Shown: one piece after another, positions 50,401-59,879 of the stretch
Layout of the letters: each line of letters begins with the position of its first letter
Position numbering within the stretch: position 1 is the stretch's first letter
Origin: Pyrrhosoma nymphula
Taxonomy: Eukaryota; Arthropoda; Insecta; Odonata; Coenagrionidae
Direction of reading: 5' to 3'
DNA length: 64,000 nt
Assembly (NCBI GenBank): GCA_963573305.1
Contig: OY754332.1
Coordinates: 47,095,559-47,159,558 of the forward strand
Made by a program: the position numbers and the translations under genes
Notes under the pieces: model-generated
The model's database searches: none
What the model was told of the DNA's origin: nothing
The model's input: only the letters and a program-made list of their open reading frames with translations

Positions 50401-51190
50401 CCTAATATATATAAATGACCATAAGGGTCCAAATCTAAAGCCTTGAGTCCAAGCGGCCTAGCTCTTCATCCTGCTTCAAATCTTCATGTGGTTGTGTTGT
50501 CATCATCTTCTACCTTCTCTCTTGATGTTGCAGTAATCCATGGGGATGAGGTGGTACCTATGGAGAGAGCGGGTTAGCACATGGAAATACACACACTTAA
50601 ATACTAATTTACGCAAGCTAATCGGTACCTAGCCTTAACTACGCCTGACATATATTAATGACCATAGGGGTCCAAATCTAAAGCCTAGGGTCCTAGCGGC
50701 CTAGCTCTTCATCCTGCTTCAAATCTTCATGTGGTTGTGTTGTCATCATCTTCTACCTTCTCTCTTGATGTTGCAGTAATCCATGGGGATGAGGTGATAC
50801 CTATGGAGAGAGCGGGTTAGCACATGGAAATACAAACACTTAAATACGCAAGCTAATCGGTACCTAGCCTTAACTACGCCTGATATATATAAATGACCAT
50901 AAGGGTCCAAATCTAAAGCCACGAGTCCAAGCGGCCTAGCTCTTCATCCTGCTTCAAATCTTCATGTGGTTGTGTTGTCATCATCTTCTATCATCTCTCT
51001 TGATGTTGCAGTATTCCATGGGGATGAGGTGGTACCTATGGAGAGAGCGGGTTAGCACATGGAAATGCATACACTTTAAAAATTACTAAATCTACGCACC
51101 CCAGTCGTTGCCTAGTATTAACTACGGAAAATAAATCTGACCATATAGTGGTCCAAATCTAAAGCCTAGCATCAGAGCGGCCTAAGTCTT
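47440..51190. repeat. Second tandem satellite (~242-bp unit) with diverged leading copies
   Basis: Regular units recur from about 49,010 (49,249, 49,490, 49,732, 49,977, 50,218, 50,460, 50,706, 50,939, 51,186), each containing CTCTTCATCCTGCTTCAAATC, TCTCTCTTGATGTTGCAG and TACGCAAGCTAATCGGTACC. Diverged copies lie at about 47,480-47,800 and 48,200-48,440, and the stretch 47,800-48,190 is unrecognised. The unit ends alternate in type (CACGAGTCC, TAGGGTCC, then TCGAGTCC or TTGAGTCC), giving a roughly 727-bp trimer order between 49,229 and 50,690. On the minus strand each unit reads CTCTCTCCATAG then an open stretch of about 25 codons (SREKIEDDDN), resembling an acceptor plus exon; on the plus strand it reads TTGATGTTGCAG then a ~30-codon open frame. 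Confidence 0.93.
48443..49004. mobile_element. hAT-like MITE inserted in the second satellite
   Basis: The left end TAGAGATCTGGGAA and the inverted right end TAGAGTTGAGAAAATTACC share a terminal repeat, and both sides carry AAATTACCG-type words in opposite orientation. The flanks GGCTTAAC (48,435-48,442) and GGCCTAGC (49,005-49,012) match 6 of 8, and the intact satellite reads GGCCTAGC there, so this is an 8-bp duplication with two later changes. It is 562 bp long, AT-rich and non-coding. An 8-bp duplication suggests the hAT superfamily. Confidence 0.7.
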
Positions 51191-51272
51191 AATCCTGCTC
51201 TGTACGTAGAAGACTGTGAGGAGTCATCAGCTTCATTCTTCTCTCTTGCATAGGTTGTTTTTCCTGGAGCAC
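51185..51272 (-). CDS. Diverged exon-like module at the edge of the second satellite
   Basis: On the minus strand CACACAGGCTTCTAG precedes 51,272. After two leading nucleotides the frame is open for 29 codons or more (APGKTTYAREKNEADDSSQS, then STYRAGLRL) and runs past the point where the tandem units have TGA. The AREKNEADD core aligns with SREKIEDDD of the tandem units and, more loosely, with TREEIDPHG at 36.0 kb, all in the same phase. No strong donor is visible. It may be the ancestral exon from which the array grew, or simply a decayed array unit. Confidence 0.3.
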
Positions 51273-51279
51273 CTAGAAG

Positions 51280-52440
51280 CCTGTGTGAGGAATTTGTTAT
51301 TTACATGCAATTGCATTATTATCAATCAGTTTATCACCATAAAAGTCATTTTTACCATACAATACCACTTATATCAATTAATTTGCACCTATATATTCAA
51401 GAATATACCTTTGGTGATGTATTGTTTTGTATACCCTCTGATTATTCTGCCATGTGGCATTATTTCAGGTACCTTGTTTTTGGTAATTACCTTTGTGCAC
51501 AGTAATTTTGTCGACATTATCTTTGTTCTATACCACCATGTGTAACCTCACAGTACTGTGGGTGTTTTGAGTTTTCAATACCAAGATTTACCCAGGTAAG
51601 ATTTTGTCAGGATCCTTGACAACACACTTTGTTCTGCAGAACCATCACCTTTTTATACCTATGGGGTTCCCCATTATTTAGGTACATAAAATATACACAC
51701 CCTGCACCTGATTGTTTCTACATTAATAAATTATGAACTAAGAGGAAAACACGTTCATAAAAAGGCAGAATATTACATTAGTTCTTCCTACCATACCAGT
51801 AGTAGGTAAACTGGTTTAATAAAAGAGAATACCAAACCAGGCTCATTTTTTTCCACTTTTTCCGTGCTTCATCTGTGATTGCCAACATTTCATTCTTTGG
51901 ACAATGCTGTCAGTTCTCAATTCCTCAATCTTCATCCTGCAATGTAGTAAAGAATAAACCGAAAATAAGTACATGAAATTATATATGTACATACCAATTT
52001 TGATAACTACATTACTATTTAGCCTTTATCAACATGCATCCACTGTCTTCGCTGTCATTTCTCAAATAATAGGCATGCTGTTGTTGGAGTATATTTTCCT
52101 TATTTTTGCGATTTGTAACAAGATTGGGAAATTTTCTAAGTTTAAAAACTATGAGAATAAGTCAGATCCTATCTACTCCTTAAATCAATACACAATCAAA
52201 AACGGTATGTATGTACTTGCTACAAAAACTGAAATTTATCAATTCGTTTTTTATGAATGAATTTAAAATAAATTATTCAATATTAATGGCTTTTTGATTA
52301 AACATGATACATAAATGTGAAATAGGGAAATTATTTCCTGTGAGAAACAAAAGACGAGCTAATGAAAACCGTGTTTGCAGAGTAAGTCAGGGGCTGCATC
52401 CATTTGAATAATTTTTGTAATACATAATGTGCAAAAATCA
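51280..52440. other. No recognisable gene
   Basis: Open frames at 51,216-51,545 (109 aa) and 51,973-52,260 (95 aa) are hydrophobic and AT-driven, with membrane-like stretches such as PILITTLLFSLY, but they resemble nothing I know and have no supporting signals. Confidence 0.5.
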
Positions 52441-52449
52441 TGCTCTCTT

Positions 52450-52515
52450 TGCCCCGGAGAGGAACCCGAATCTGTCAATTTTGTACCAAGTGCTTTAGTC
52501 ATTTTAAGCCATGTA
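52450..52515 (-). mobile_element. tRNA-like SINE head
   Basis: The minus strand has ATGGCTTAAAATGACTAAAG (A-box-like, from 52,512) and GGTTCCTCTCCGG (B-box-like, from 52,466), 45 nt apart, the exact spacing of a class I tRNA. The linking sequence CTAAAGCACTTGGTAC resembles TTAAAGCACAAGGTC of the first satellite. It is a probable decayed SINE or tRNA pseudogene. The body could not be delimited. Confidence 0.45.
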
Positions 52516-52644
52516 GGTATCCTTCACCCCCATGGTCATGAACACCACTACATTGTTTAAGAATACATATTTTTTACCCACAAAAATTTGACCAAGTATT
52601 TTTTCACTTCCAAATTACTCTTATTATTGATGTGCCCAGAAATT

Positions 52645-53610
52645 TGTCAATGTTGAGCGGAGCAAGATCTTCAGGCTGCTGGAAAAACTCTGAATAGATT
52701 ACTATGACAGAACAATAATCTGCCAACTATACAAGAAGCAAGTAATCACAATGCAAATGACAGATGAAAGAAAAATGGAAGTTGAAATTAAGAAAGGAAA
52801 CTCTCACTGTCGCCGTTCAACATATACTTGGAGGAGGCAGTAAGAGAAGCACAAGAAACAAGATTGAATGGAATTAAGGTAATTGGGGAAGAAATAAGCT
52901 CCGCTTCGAAAATGACAATGCAGTCATAGAAGGTAATGGTGATGATCTTCAAAGATCACTAATCCAATGGACCAAGTTCTTCTAAAATATAACATGAAAA
53001 TAAATAAGAAGAAAACCCAATATCCTAGTGACTATGCGGAAGATATAAGCTGAAGAGACAATTCACACAGAAATAAATTAGAGCAAGTAGATTCCCTCAC
53101 CAACCTCGGAGGTGCCATCATGTGGAACAGAAGAAGTACGGTGGACATCAAGCGTAGAATAACCCAAGCTACGAAAGCATTCATGATGAATATGTAACTA
53201 CTTTGGTCAAAAGAAGATAGTATTACAAACAAGAAAACAGCATTTGAAATCATTCATGTGGTCCATGGCACTCTCCATCAATCAGAATAAATGACCATTG
53301 GAAAAGCAGACCAGAAAAGATTAGAAGCATTCCAAACCTGGAGTTGGAGGATGCTGAAGGATGGAAAAAACAAGATATAAAGAATTAAACAGAAGATTAG
53401 AAGAGGAAATAACCTTATGGAACACTATGCAGAAAAGAAAAATCAAATGGATTGGGCACACCCTGAGGCAAAATGGGTTTGTGAAGAATATAATTGATGG
53501 AAAAATAGAGGTAAAGGCCCCAAGATGAAGGCCAAGAAAGAAGTAAAGAGACAAAATAAAGAGGCGAGTGCATAAGAATAACGACAAGGGCGTACGGAAC
53601 TAGCATTGCA
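52645..53610 (+). pseudogene. RTE-type LINE remnant, reverse transcriptase
   Basis: With shifts the plus strand reads KIFRLLEKL, DYYDRTIICQLYKKQVITMQ, EVEIKKG, PFNIYLEEAVREAQETRLNG, NAVIEGNGDDLQRSLIQ, NMKINKKKTQ, LEQVDSLTNLGGAI, STVDIKRRITQATKAFM, then IGKADQKRLEAFQTWSWRML. This is the RTE order from the RT fingers to the thumb. The FADD motif is degraded (FENDNA) and many stops are present. It is a different copy from those at 37.2 and 45.6 kb. The minus-strand frames at 53,321-53,637 are its shadows. Confidence 0.87.
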
Positions 53611-53708
53611 TAGGGAAGGATGGAGGGCTCCCATCAACCAATCTTAGGATCGAACGACCAATGAAGCAAAAATGAAATAGTTAATCCATGACTCAAGTCA
53701 ATATATAT

Positions 53709-53907
53709 CAGGGGCGCAACAAACCCCCGAATCGTGGGGGGACTCATTGAAAATCTGTATAAGCTAGCTAAGCAGGGGGGGGGGAATATTTAGCAAATCG
53801 GGCAGTGTCCTTTAAAAAGTGCGCCACAACCTCTGATCGAGCTGATTTATTCGTGCTGGGGGGGGGGGGGGGCAATGCCCTCCCCCCCACCAGTTGTTGC
53901 GCCCCTG
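53709..53907. mobile_element. hAT-type MITE, 199 bp
   Basis: The ends CAGGGGCGCAACAA and TTGTTGCGCCCCTG are perfect 14-bp inverted repeats beginning CAGGGGCG, a hAT-type terminus. Flanks ATATATAT and ATATATTA match 6 of 8. The interior has G runs (TGGGGGGGGGGGGGG near 53,857) and no coding capacity. Confidence 0.85.
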
Positions 53908-53915
53908 ATATATTA

Positions 53916-54413
53916 TCAATTGCTTTGCAAAATTATATCAAGAGGTTCCTTTGTCTTGAATTTTTCATAGCATATACATGAAGGATATACTCTTTATAAT
54001 ATGCTAGAGAAAGTGGAAGCACGCCACATGCGATTTTATGAAATTCAATCCTTGTTGAAAGGCCTCGTCCTAAAGATCCTCCACCCAGAAATTATGAATT
54101 TATCTTTTTAAAGGGGGGATTAAAAAAATAATAACTTATTTTTAACCAGGAATGTTGAATTCATTTATACTTCATTTTAATTAACTTTTTAAATAAATTT
54201 GTTGGTAACTTTTAAAAACATAAAAAACTGGGTTATGCATTCTTTCAGAAGTTTAGACAATTAAATTTATTTAAACATTGGCTGTTTCTCCCCAGACGCA
54301 ATAGCCTTCTTTTGCTTCAACACGCACAACTGCTCCAATTAAAAAAATCATCCTTTCCTCCAACCACTCCTTCCCTCCGCCCTCCCCAAAACGAAATCGT
54401 GGCTACGTCACTG
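53916..54413. other. Mostly featureless; a lone hAT-type terminus at its right end
   Basis: At 54,392-54,413 the sequence CGTGGCTACGTCACTG reads inverted as CAGTGACGTAGCCACG, very like the ends of the element at 54,967. No matching left end is visible upstream, so it is probably the surviving right end of a truncated MITE. The rest of the stretch is AT-rich and unrecognised. Confidence 0.5.
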
Positions 54414-54958
54414 GGTTAGCGCGTGGATATTTCGTTGGTTTTCGTTAGGTACCATTGCAAAATTCGAGAGCCACGTCAAATCGATTGACGGAAGCGAAGT
54501 ATTGCGAGCTTTCGTCGGGTCGCGGAGACGCCCGGGTATCGCCCGAGCCCTTCGGCCGACTACATTTTTTTCACAACTTCGGTCTGGCTCGCCGACTCAG
54601 CGCAGCCTGTTGGGCTACGCAGCTAGAGCTCGTTTATGGACACTCGAATGCCTTCTTGCATCGCTATCTGTGTGTCGTGGCCTTTAATGGTGCATGGGAA
54701 AACGGAATTTTAGCAACTTGCGTGATCTGAATGGGGGAATGTAACCGCCTTGTTCCGGAGCGGCTTGCGTTCCCACCGAGGAACTCTGCTACGAAGCTGG
54801 AGCGAGTTCAAGCGAGGCAACCCAGTCACCAATGTTTCACTACACCGACATACGCTGGCACATGTGCTGAGAATGTTCAGTCGAGCATATGTTTTACAAG
54901 AACAATATGAGGATGCGCTGAGCATTAACTTCCGAGCACATGCAATGATAATATTCGG
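54414..54958. other. GC-richer unrecognised block
   Basis: This block is noticeably richer in CpG than its surroundings (TCGGGTCGCGGAGACGCCCG). Overlapping open frames (54,455-54,730 and 54,502-54,687 plus, 54,710-54,925 minus) match no family I know. From about 54,840 the words GAGCATATG, GAGCACATGC and GAGCATG recur at 30-50 bp intervals and continue beyond the MITE at 54,967-55,232, so this could be the fringe of a minisatellite-like repeat. Confidence 0.4.
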
Positions 54959-54966
54959 AGGATTAT

Positions 54967-55232
54967 CAGTGGCGTAGCCAAGTTTTGAGTCTAGGGGATG
55001 CCGAAGATTTTTAGGGGGGGGGGCAGAAAATTTTTAGGGGGCGCCGACCTTTACAAATTTTGGTGATGCAGTAGGCGGATGGGTTTGTATGAAATATGAA
55101 AATTGACAACGTATTATACACAGTTATATATGCGTATTTGGGTCTTGAGTGGAAAAATACACAGGCTTAGGGGCGCCAGAACACGGGGGGGGGGGGGGGG
55201 GAGGGGCATTCGCCCCCTTTGCTACGCTACAG
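54967..55232. mobile_element. hAT-type MITE with perfect 8-bp duplication
   Basis: The left end CAGTGGCGTAGCCAA and the inverted right end CTGTAGCGTAGCAAA bound 266 bp, flanked by AGGATTAT at 54,959-54,966 and 55,233-55,240. The interior has G-rich tracts (an unbroken G run near 55,184-55,200) and GGGGGCGCC words and no transposase. The exact 8-bp duplication points to the hAT superfamily and a fairly recent insertion. Confidence 0.92.
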
Positions 55233-55407
55233 AGGATTATATGCTACCGAGCATGTATGTCACGAGAGAATGTTCGAAGAATCTGCTCCGGAGCACATGC
55301 TATAAGAAATTGAAAGTAGAAGTGATTTTGGAAGACATTTGGAGCATATATGCTGGAAAAAATCAGTTACTTCTTTTTAATTATCACAATAACATATGTT
55401 TCATTCC

Positions 55408-55672
55408 CATAGTTGGAAATGTTACCAAAAAAATTATCTGATTAAAGTTGAAGCTAATCTCGGTAAAAAGTAACTAGTTCAAGTTAAAAGTAACTATTCT
55501 GAAAAATAAAATGAATAAAGTTAATGCTAAAAAGTAACTTCTTCGTTAAATGTTACTTTTTCAGTTAATTTTAAGAAACTTTTAAAAAGTAATTTTTAAA
55601 ACTATTTTTTGCATTTGGGATAAAATAAATACAAACTTCAAATTCAAGAAAAATGTATTTAACTTTTACTTT
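55408..55672. repeat. Left AT-rich inverted arm (partner 63,708-63,882)
   Basis: It starts CATAGTTGG, then TTACCAAAAAAATTATCTGA, and contains repeated AAAGTAACT words. The reverse complement of 63,882-63,708 starts CATAGTTGGGTAAGTTACC and shares nearly all landmarks, including AAAAAGTAACTAGTT, TTTTTTGCA.TTGGGATAAA and AACTTTTACTT. This arm has about 90 bp more in the middle. Such AAAGTAACT-rich terminal regions occur in hAT-type elements. No target duplication was found outside the CATAG ends (TTCATTCC against ATAGCCGC). Confidence 0.8.
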
Positions 55673-55746
55673 GAAGGTCATTAAACTTTGGTAACTTTTT
55701 TATTTAAAAATTTGTATTGGACATCTGTCCTGGTCGACACACTTAT

Positions 55747-56110
55747 GCGGTCATTTCACTCAACCCCGCTGACGACGGGATGTCGCCGAGTGAGTTATGC
55801 GTAAACTGGCGCAATTTACAGGTACGTTAATTTGAATGAACCCGTCCCCCTCGTTATCCGGGTTAGGTTTTTTGGTGACCCCCTTTCTCGTGTTCAACTA
55901 TGTAGTATAGATGACACGACGTCGCCGAGTAAGGCATACATGCCCTCGCGGACATGGTCTTCGACATAGGCGTGCGCAGGATTTTGCTTTTGGGGGTGCC
56001 AAAGTTCCAGGGCAGTCGTGCCCTCGCGGACAAGGTCTTCGAGTCTCGTCTCGAGGTCTTGTGTTTTCTCGTCTGAGGGTGTTTTCCTAAACTTAGGCGG
56101 TCACTCAACT
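55747..56110. repeat. Left GC-rich inverted arm (partner 62,639-62,903)
   Basis: 55,747-56,002 matches the reverse complement of 62,639-62,903 at high identity, with landmarks GACGACGGGATGTCGCCGAG, GAACCCGTCCCCCTCGTTAT and AGGCGTGCGCAGGATTTTGC. To 56,110 it continues into part of a next unit (TGTTTTCTCGTCTG then GGCGGTCACTCAACTCAA) that also has a relative beside the right arm (62,904-63,010), so the family tends to occur in tandem partial units. The ACTCGGCGAC words recur. There is no coding capacity; the 81-residue minus frame here is not a gene. Confidence 0.85.
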
Positions 56111-56119
56111 CAATCCTGA

Positions 56120-58345
56120 TTTTGTTTGGATCACGTTTGGATGTATTCGTCTGGACCTAATCATTGCATTCTTGCACAACTACCCAGCTTAATTGCATTC
56201 TTAGATACCGTTTTAATTTCCCCTTTGTCTGTTGGGAAAGTTTTGCACCCAAATTCGAACAGGTCGACCTTCGCCAAAAATTAATTTCGGAATGCTAGCA
56301 GCTAGCTTACCGGTTCGACTTGGGGTATTTGAGGCCGTACCAACCCCAGTCGCAGTGGATAGGTACTAAATGCGAAAACTGAGGAAGCATACGAATCGAA
56401 TGCCACCGGGTATTTAGACATGAAATTCGTGGTTAAGTATACCGTTTGAAATCGCATTTCCTGGAGGTTATATTCTGGTGTTTTCAAACGATTCTTGCTC
56501 CCTGTTTAACAGTAATTCATTATCACGTGTGATATTTCTGCAATCATCAAGACAAGTGTAGTCGGGCAACCCTGTTAATCCTGATAAATATGCACAGCCA
56601 CAAACTTCTCCGAAAAATAAATGTTCATGGGAATTCAACAAAGCTCAGCACCTACAAAACAGAAAGCTATAGCACATACAAAACAGAAATATATTGCCGT
56701 AAAAGGATAAAAATTTCCTTATCTGTGCTATAATGATAATTATGAATCATTTTATTACCCTAAAATTTAAATAAATGAATTTTCAGCAATAAGAATGAAA
56801 ATATTTTCAATGTCGCATACCCTTTATTGCCGCATTTTATTTCCCACTTTGTTGGTTTCACTTAATCTTAAATTTGGCTGTTGGCAATGAATTTAGCAAC
56901 AAGTTTTTCTCTTCGGCATTTGACCCTAACTTCTGGTGGCTGCTCCTGAATGCGGAACCACCGTTTTATTTTGAAAGTCAGCCCTGTATTTTTCAAACTC
57001 TGAATGCTGATATTTAACATTCGGCCTGGTGTTTTGTCCACCACCAATAAATTGAGGCAACCGTCTTTCATTGGGACCAATAGTTAGATGAGCCTCTGCC
57101 CGACATTTAATTTCCAAAAACAGCCTTGTCCCAACCGAGTCGTTCCGAATTTGTTCGGAATGGAGAAAGGGTTAACGTAAAAAGAAATTGTCAACATGCT
57201 GCCGCTGGTAAGAAGGTTGCTTCCTCTCCTTGCCCCTCTCTCCATTCTCTATAACTTGCCTTCCCCCTACAGTTCCATGTTCAATTCAAGCATAGATCGC
57301 TCACTGGCAGGCTCAAACGAAGCCCTACGAGCATCGTGGACAACGATCACCCATCGAACCTGATCATAAATATCCATTTATTGTTTATTTATTGCATTGC
57401 AAGTGGGAAATACGCCGGGTGGCAACGACAAAACAGTTTATTTTATTTTGTTACATACTATAATTTAAATAAACAACCAAATGAGATAAGATCGCTGATA
57501 GCACATGATACATGATCAGTATAAACGACATGGTTTTTGTAAGCACTACATTTGGTACATTTTTAGATGACGTAAATGTGACATCAATGAATTGGTATTA
57601 ATAGGTAAAAATATGAACGTTAAATTGAGACATGCGCGGGATCGCGCATCTTTGCATTTGCATTTCTATTACTGTTGCATTAAAGCATTAATACATACTT
57701 TAAATGCAACAGTAATAGAAAACTACCAGGATTGCATAGCTCCATAGTCGATGAATACCCTAAATAATTTAAAGAGATAATTTACGTAACCACATTTTGC
57801 ATTCCGTAATTGCTAAACGGTATAATGTAGAGAAGTAAACTATGGGTATCAAATTATTATATACATCTAGATAGGGATTTGAACTACAAGGATTGGGTTA
57901 AAATGACGAGCTTTTTCCACGGGTGCTCTGTCCGTAAACATTTCTTCACATCAGTACCCCAATTACATTGCGTGGCATATACTAGCCATATACATTTAGA
58001 AGAAATAAAACAAAATGTTTCAATCATTGCATTTGCACAAATTTCACGGCAAATTTCACAGTCCTTGGTGTAATACTAATGCTGCTGAAGCTCATACTCA
58101 GAAGTAAGTCCAGATGTACCTTTGCTCAAAGCCTGCTGCCAAAGTTATTAGTCATATTTAGCTTCAATATAAGATCGTGAAGAAAAGTATGTGTTTTAAA
58201 TTTAAATAGTAATGTAATTGAGGGTAAATCTCGAAGGAAACTCAAGCACTTGTGTAACATACGAATAATAGTTATTGCAATGTAACAATGAAATCATTAA
58301 AATACTATTTTACCAGCCAAAGTTATTTTCCCTTCATAGCTTAAT
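56120..58345. other. No recognised gene
   Basis: Unique-looking DNA. Two overlapping minus-strand frames at 56,868-57,117 (70 and 63 residues; SLKNTGLTFKIKRWFR and HLTIGPNERRLPQFIGGG) have a composition unlike the AT-rich surroundings and could be one shifted coding remnant, but I cannot name a family. A short inverted pair TTCCGAA/TTCGGAA lies near 57,146-57,163. The only strong structural feature is the hairpin at 57,663-57,721. Confidence 0.45.
57663..57721. repeat. Perfect 19-bp-arm hairpin, extendable
   Basis: TTTCTATTACTGTTGCATT (57,663-57,681) is exactly complementary to 57,703-57,721. Adjacent AAAG and CTTT extend the stem with one bulged base, leaving a ~12-nt loop. The size and shape would fit a microRNA-like precursor or a collapsed foldback element. 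Nothing else supports either. Confidence 0.9.
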
Positions 58346-58350
58346 TCCCA

Positions 58351-58710
58351 GGGGAGCGTGGTGGCCTAGTGGGTAGGGTGCTAGGCTACTGATCGAAGGG
58401 TACTGTTCCCGATCGAAGGATTCAAATCCGGGTCAAGCCTTTGGACGACCTCGAACAAAAAATCCTTGGAGTGCGAGGTGGCCCAGGGAAAGGAACTGGC
58501 CCCCCTACCCTGAATGTGTGAAATTCACACGCCTGTGGCTTATTCCGGGGTGAGCTCTACCCTCAACTATCCAAACCAACCTTCGGGTTGAATCACTGAG
58601 TGAGAGTGAGCTTAATTTCTTTCATAAGATCCTGCGAGACGAAGCGCATGACAAGGAGAATACCACCTATCTTAAAACAAGTGTAGGTGGCGATAGGCAT
58701 TTTTAATATA
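58351..58710 (+). mobile_element. tRNA-derived SINE
   Basis: The A box TGGCCTAGTGG lies at 58,362-58,372 and the B box GATTCAAATCC at 58,419-58,429, preceded by GGGGAGCGTGG. The spacing is long because a ~20-bp duplication (GATCGAAGG repeated at 58,391 and 58,411) sits between the boxes. The body continues through AAATTCACACGCCTGTGGC and CCAACCTTCGGGTTGAATCA to about AGGTGGCGATAGGC near 58,700. No clear target duplication was seen. It is not the same family as the SINE at 34.7 kb. Confidence 0.78.
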
Positions 58711-58944
58711 AATGACTGTGCAAAAATCTATCTCCAAATGCCTATATATCTAAACCGAACACCGTGTAAACAGGCCTTTAGACTGATATTGACAGTAGTA
58801 TTCAGTGTCACACATTTTGAAAATTCATACAATAGCGTCGTCTAAGTAAAGTAGCAATATTTGGGGTGAGTATACCATCGAACAATAACTATTATTGCAT
58901 AATAGTGCATTAAAAGTGTGTTCACGAAGTAATCATAGATTACA

Positions 58945-59870
58945 TCCCAATAACTTGAAAATTGCGAATGTCATCCCCAAATTTAAAAATGGCGATAAGA
59001 ATCAGCCATCGAGTCACTGAGCGATATCCCTCACATCAATATCATGCAAAGTCCTTGAACATATAATATAAGCTCAGTTATGAGACACCTGGATATGCAC
59101 GGCTTGCAAATAAAAACGAAACACGGATTCAGAATGGGAAGATCTTGCGAAACGCAATTAGCACTTTTTGCCCACGATATTTTAGTCTCGGGTGAATATA
59201 ATGTTCCAATTGACGCAATTTTTCTTGACTTGCACAATCCATCAATTTCTTGGATCTGAGAATTCTTAAGAAATCGCATACAAAGGGTTGTTTTAGACGG
59301 CGCTACCTCTAATGAAGTAAAAGTCACATCTGATGCCCCATAGCTGAGTACCATAGACCCATTTCAGTTCCTTTATATATTAACGATACAGGTGAAATAG
59401 CTTCGATTTGTTGCAGACGACGCAGTAGTGTATAGGGAAATCCGCACCATTATAGATAAGCAAGCACTAACGAAGGACCTCGAGGCAATACAGGAGTGGT
59501 GCGATGCGTGGCAGCTAGAATTGAATTTGAAAAAATGTGTTATAATAAATTTTTGGAAAAGGTAAAACTCTCCTCATTACAGCTATTACATACAGCTTAG
59601 TCTATTGGAGACTGTAGAATTCGTTACATACCTCGGAGTTGGGTAGATATATTCGGGAAATAACCGGTCAAGCTAATCGAAAACTGGGATTTGTTAAATG
59701 AGTACTTGACAAGTGCGACGATTAAGTAAGAGAAATCAGGTAGGTACTCTTCCCTTATTAGACCCCACAAGGAATATGCTTCCAGTAATTGGGATCCTTA
59801 TGAAGTAGACTAAAACACAGTTAGAACGCGTGCAGCAAAGATCAGCATAGTCATTATAGTCATCCGGCAC
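58945..59870 (+). pseudogene. CR1/L2-like LINE remnant, reverse transcriptase
   Basis: The plus strand reads LKIANVIPKFKNGDKN, AISLTSISCKVLEHII, KHGFRMGRSCETQLALFAHD, IDAIFLDLHN, then EFLRNRIQRVVLDGATSNEV, LRFVADDAVVYREI (FADD as VADD), WQLELNLKKC, and SLIRPHKEYASSNWDPYE. It is related to the LINE at 39.8 kb but diverged from it. The segment between the first catalytic Asp region and NRIQRVVLDG is deleted (about 25 residues missing), and stops are scattered. Endonuclease and C terminus are absent. The minus-strand frame at 59,031-59,354 is a shadow. Confidence 0.88.
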
Positions 59871-59879
59871 CGAATTAGG

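Noticed and set aside
53321..53637. Three overlapping minus-strand frames of 63-88 residues
   Set aside because: Shadows of the RTE remnant read on the plus strand.
59031..59354. 107-residue minus-strand frame
   Set aside because: Shadow of the CR1/L2-like reverse-transcriptase remnant on the plus strand.
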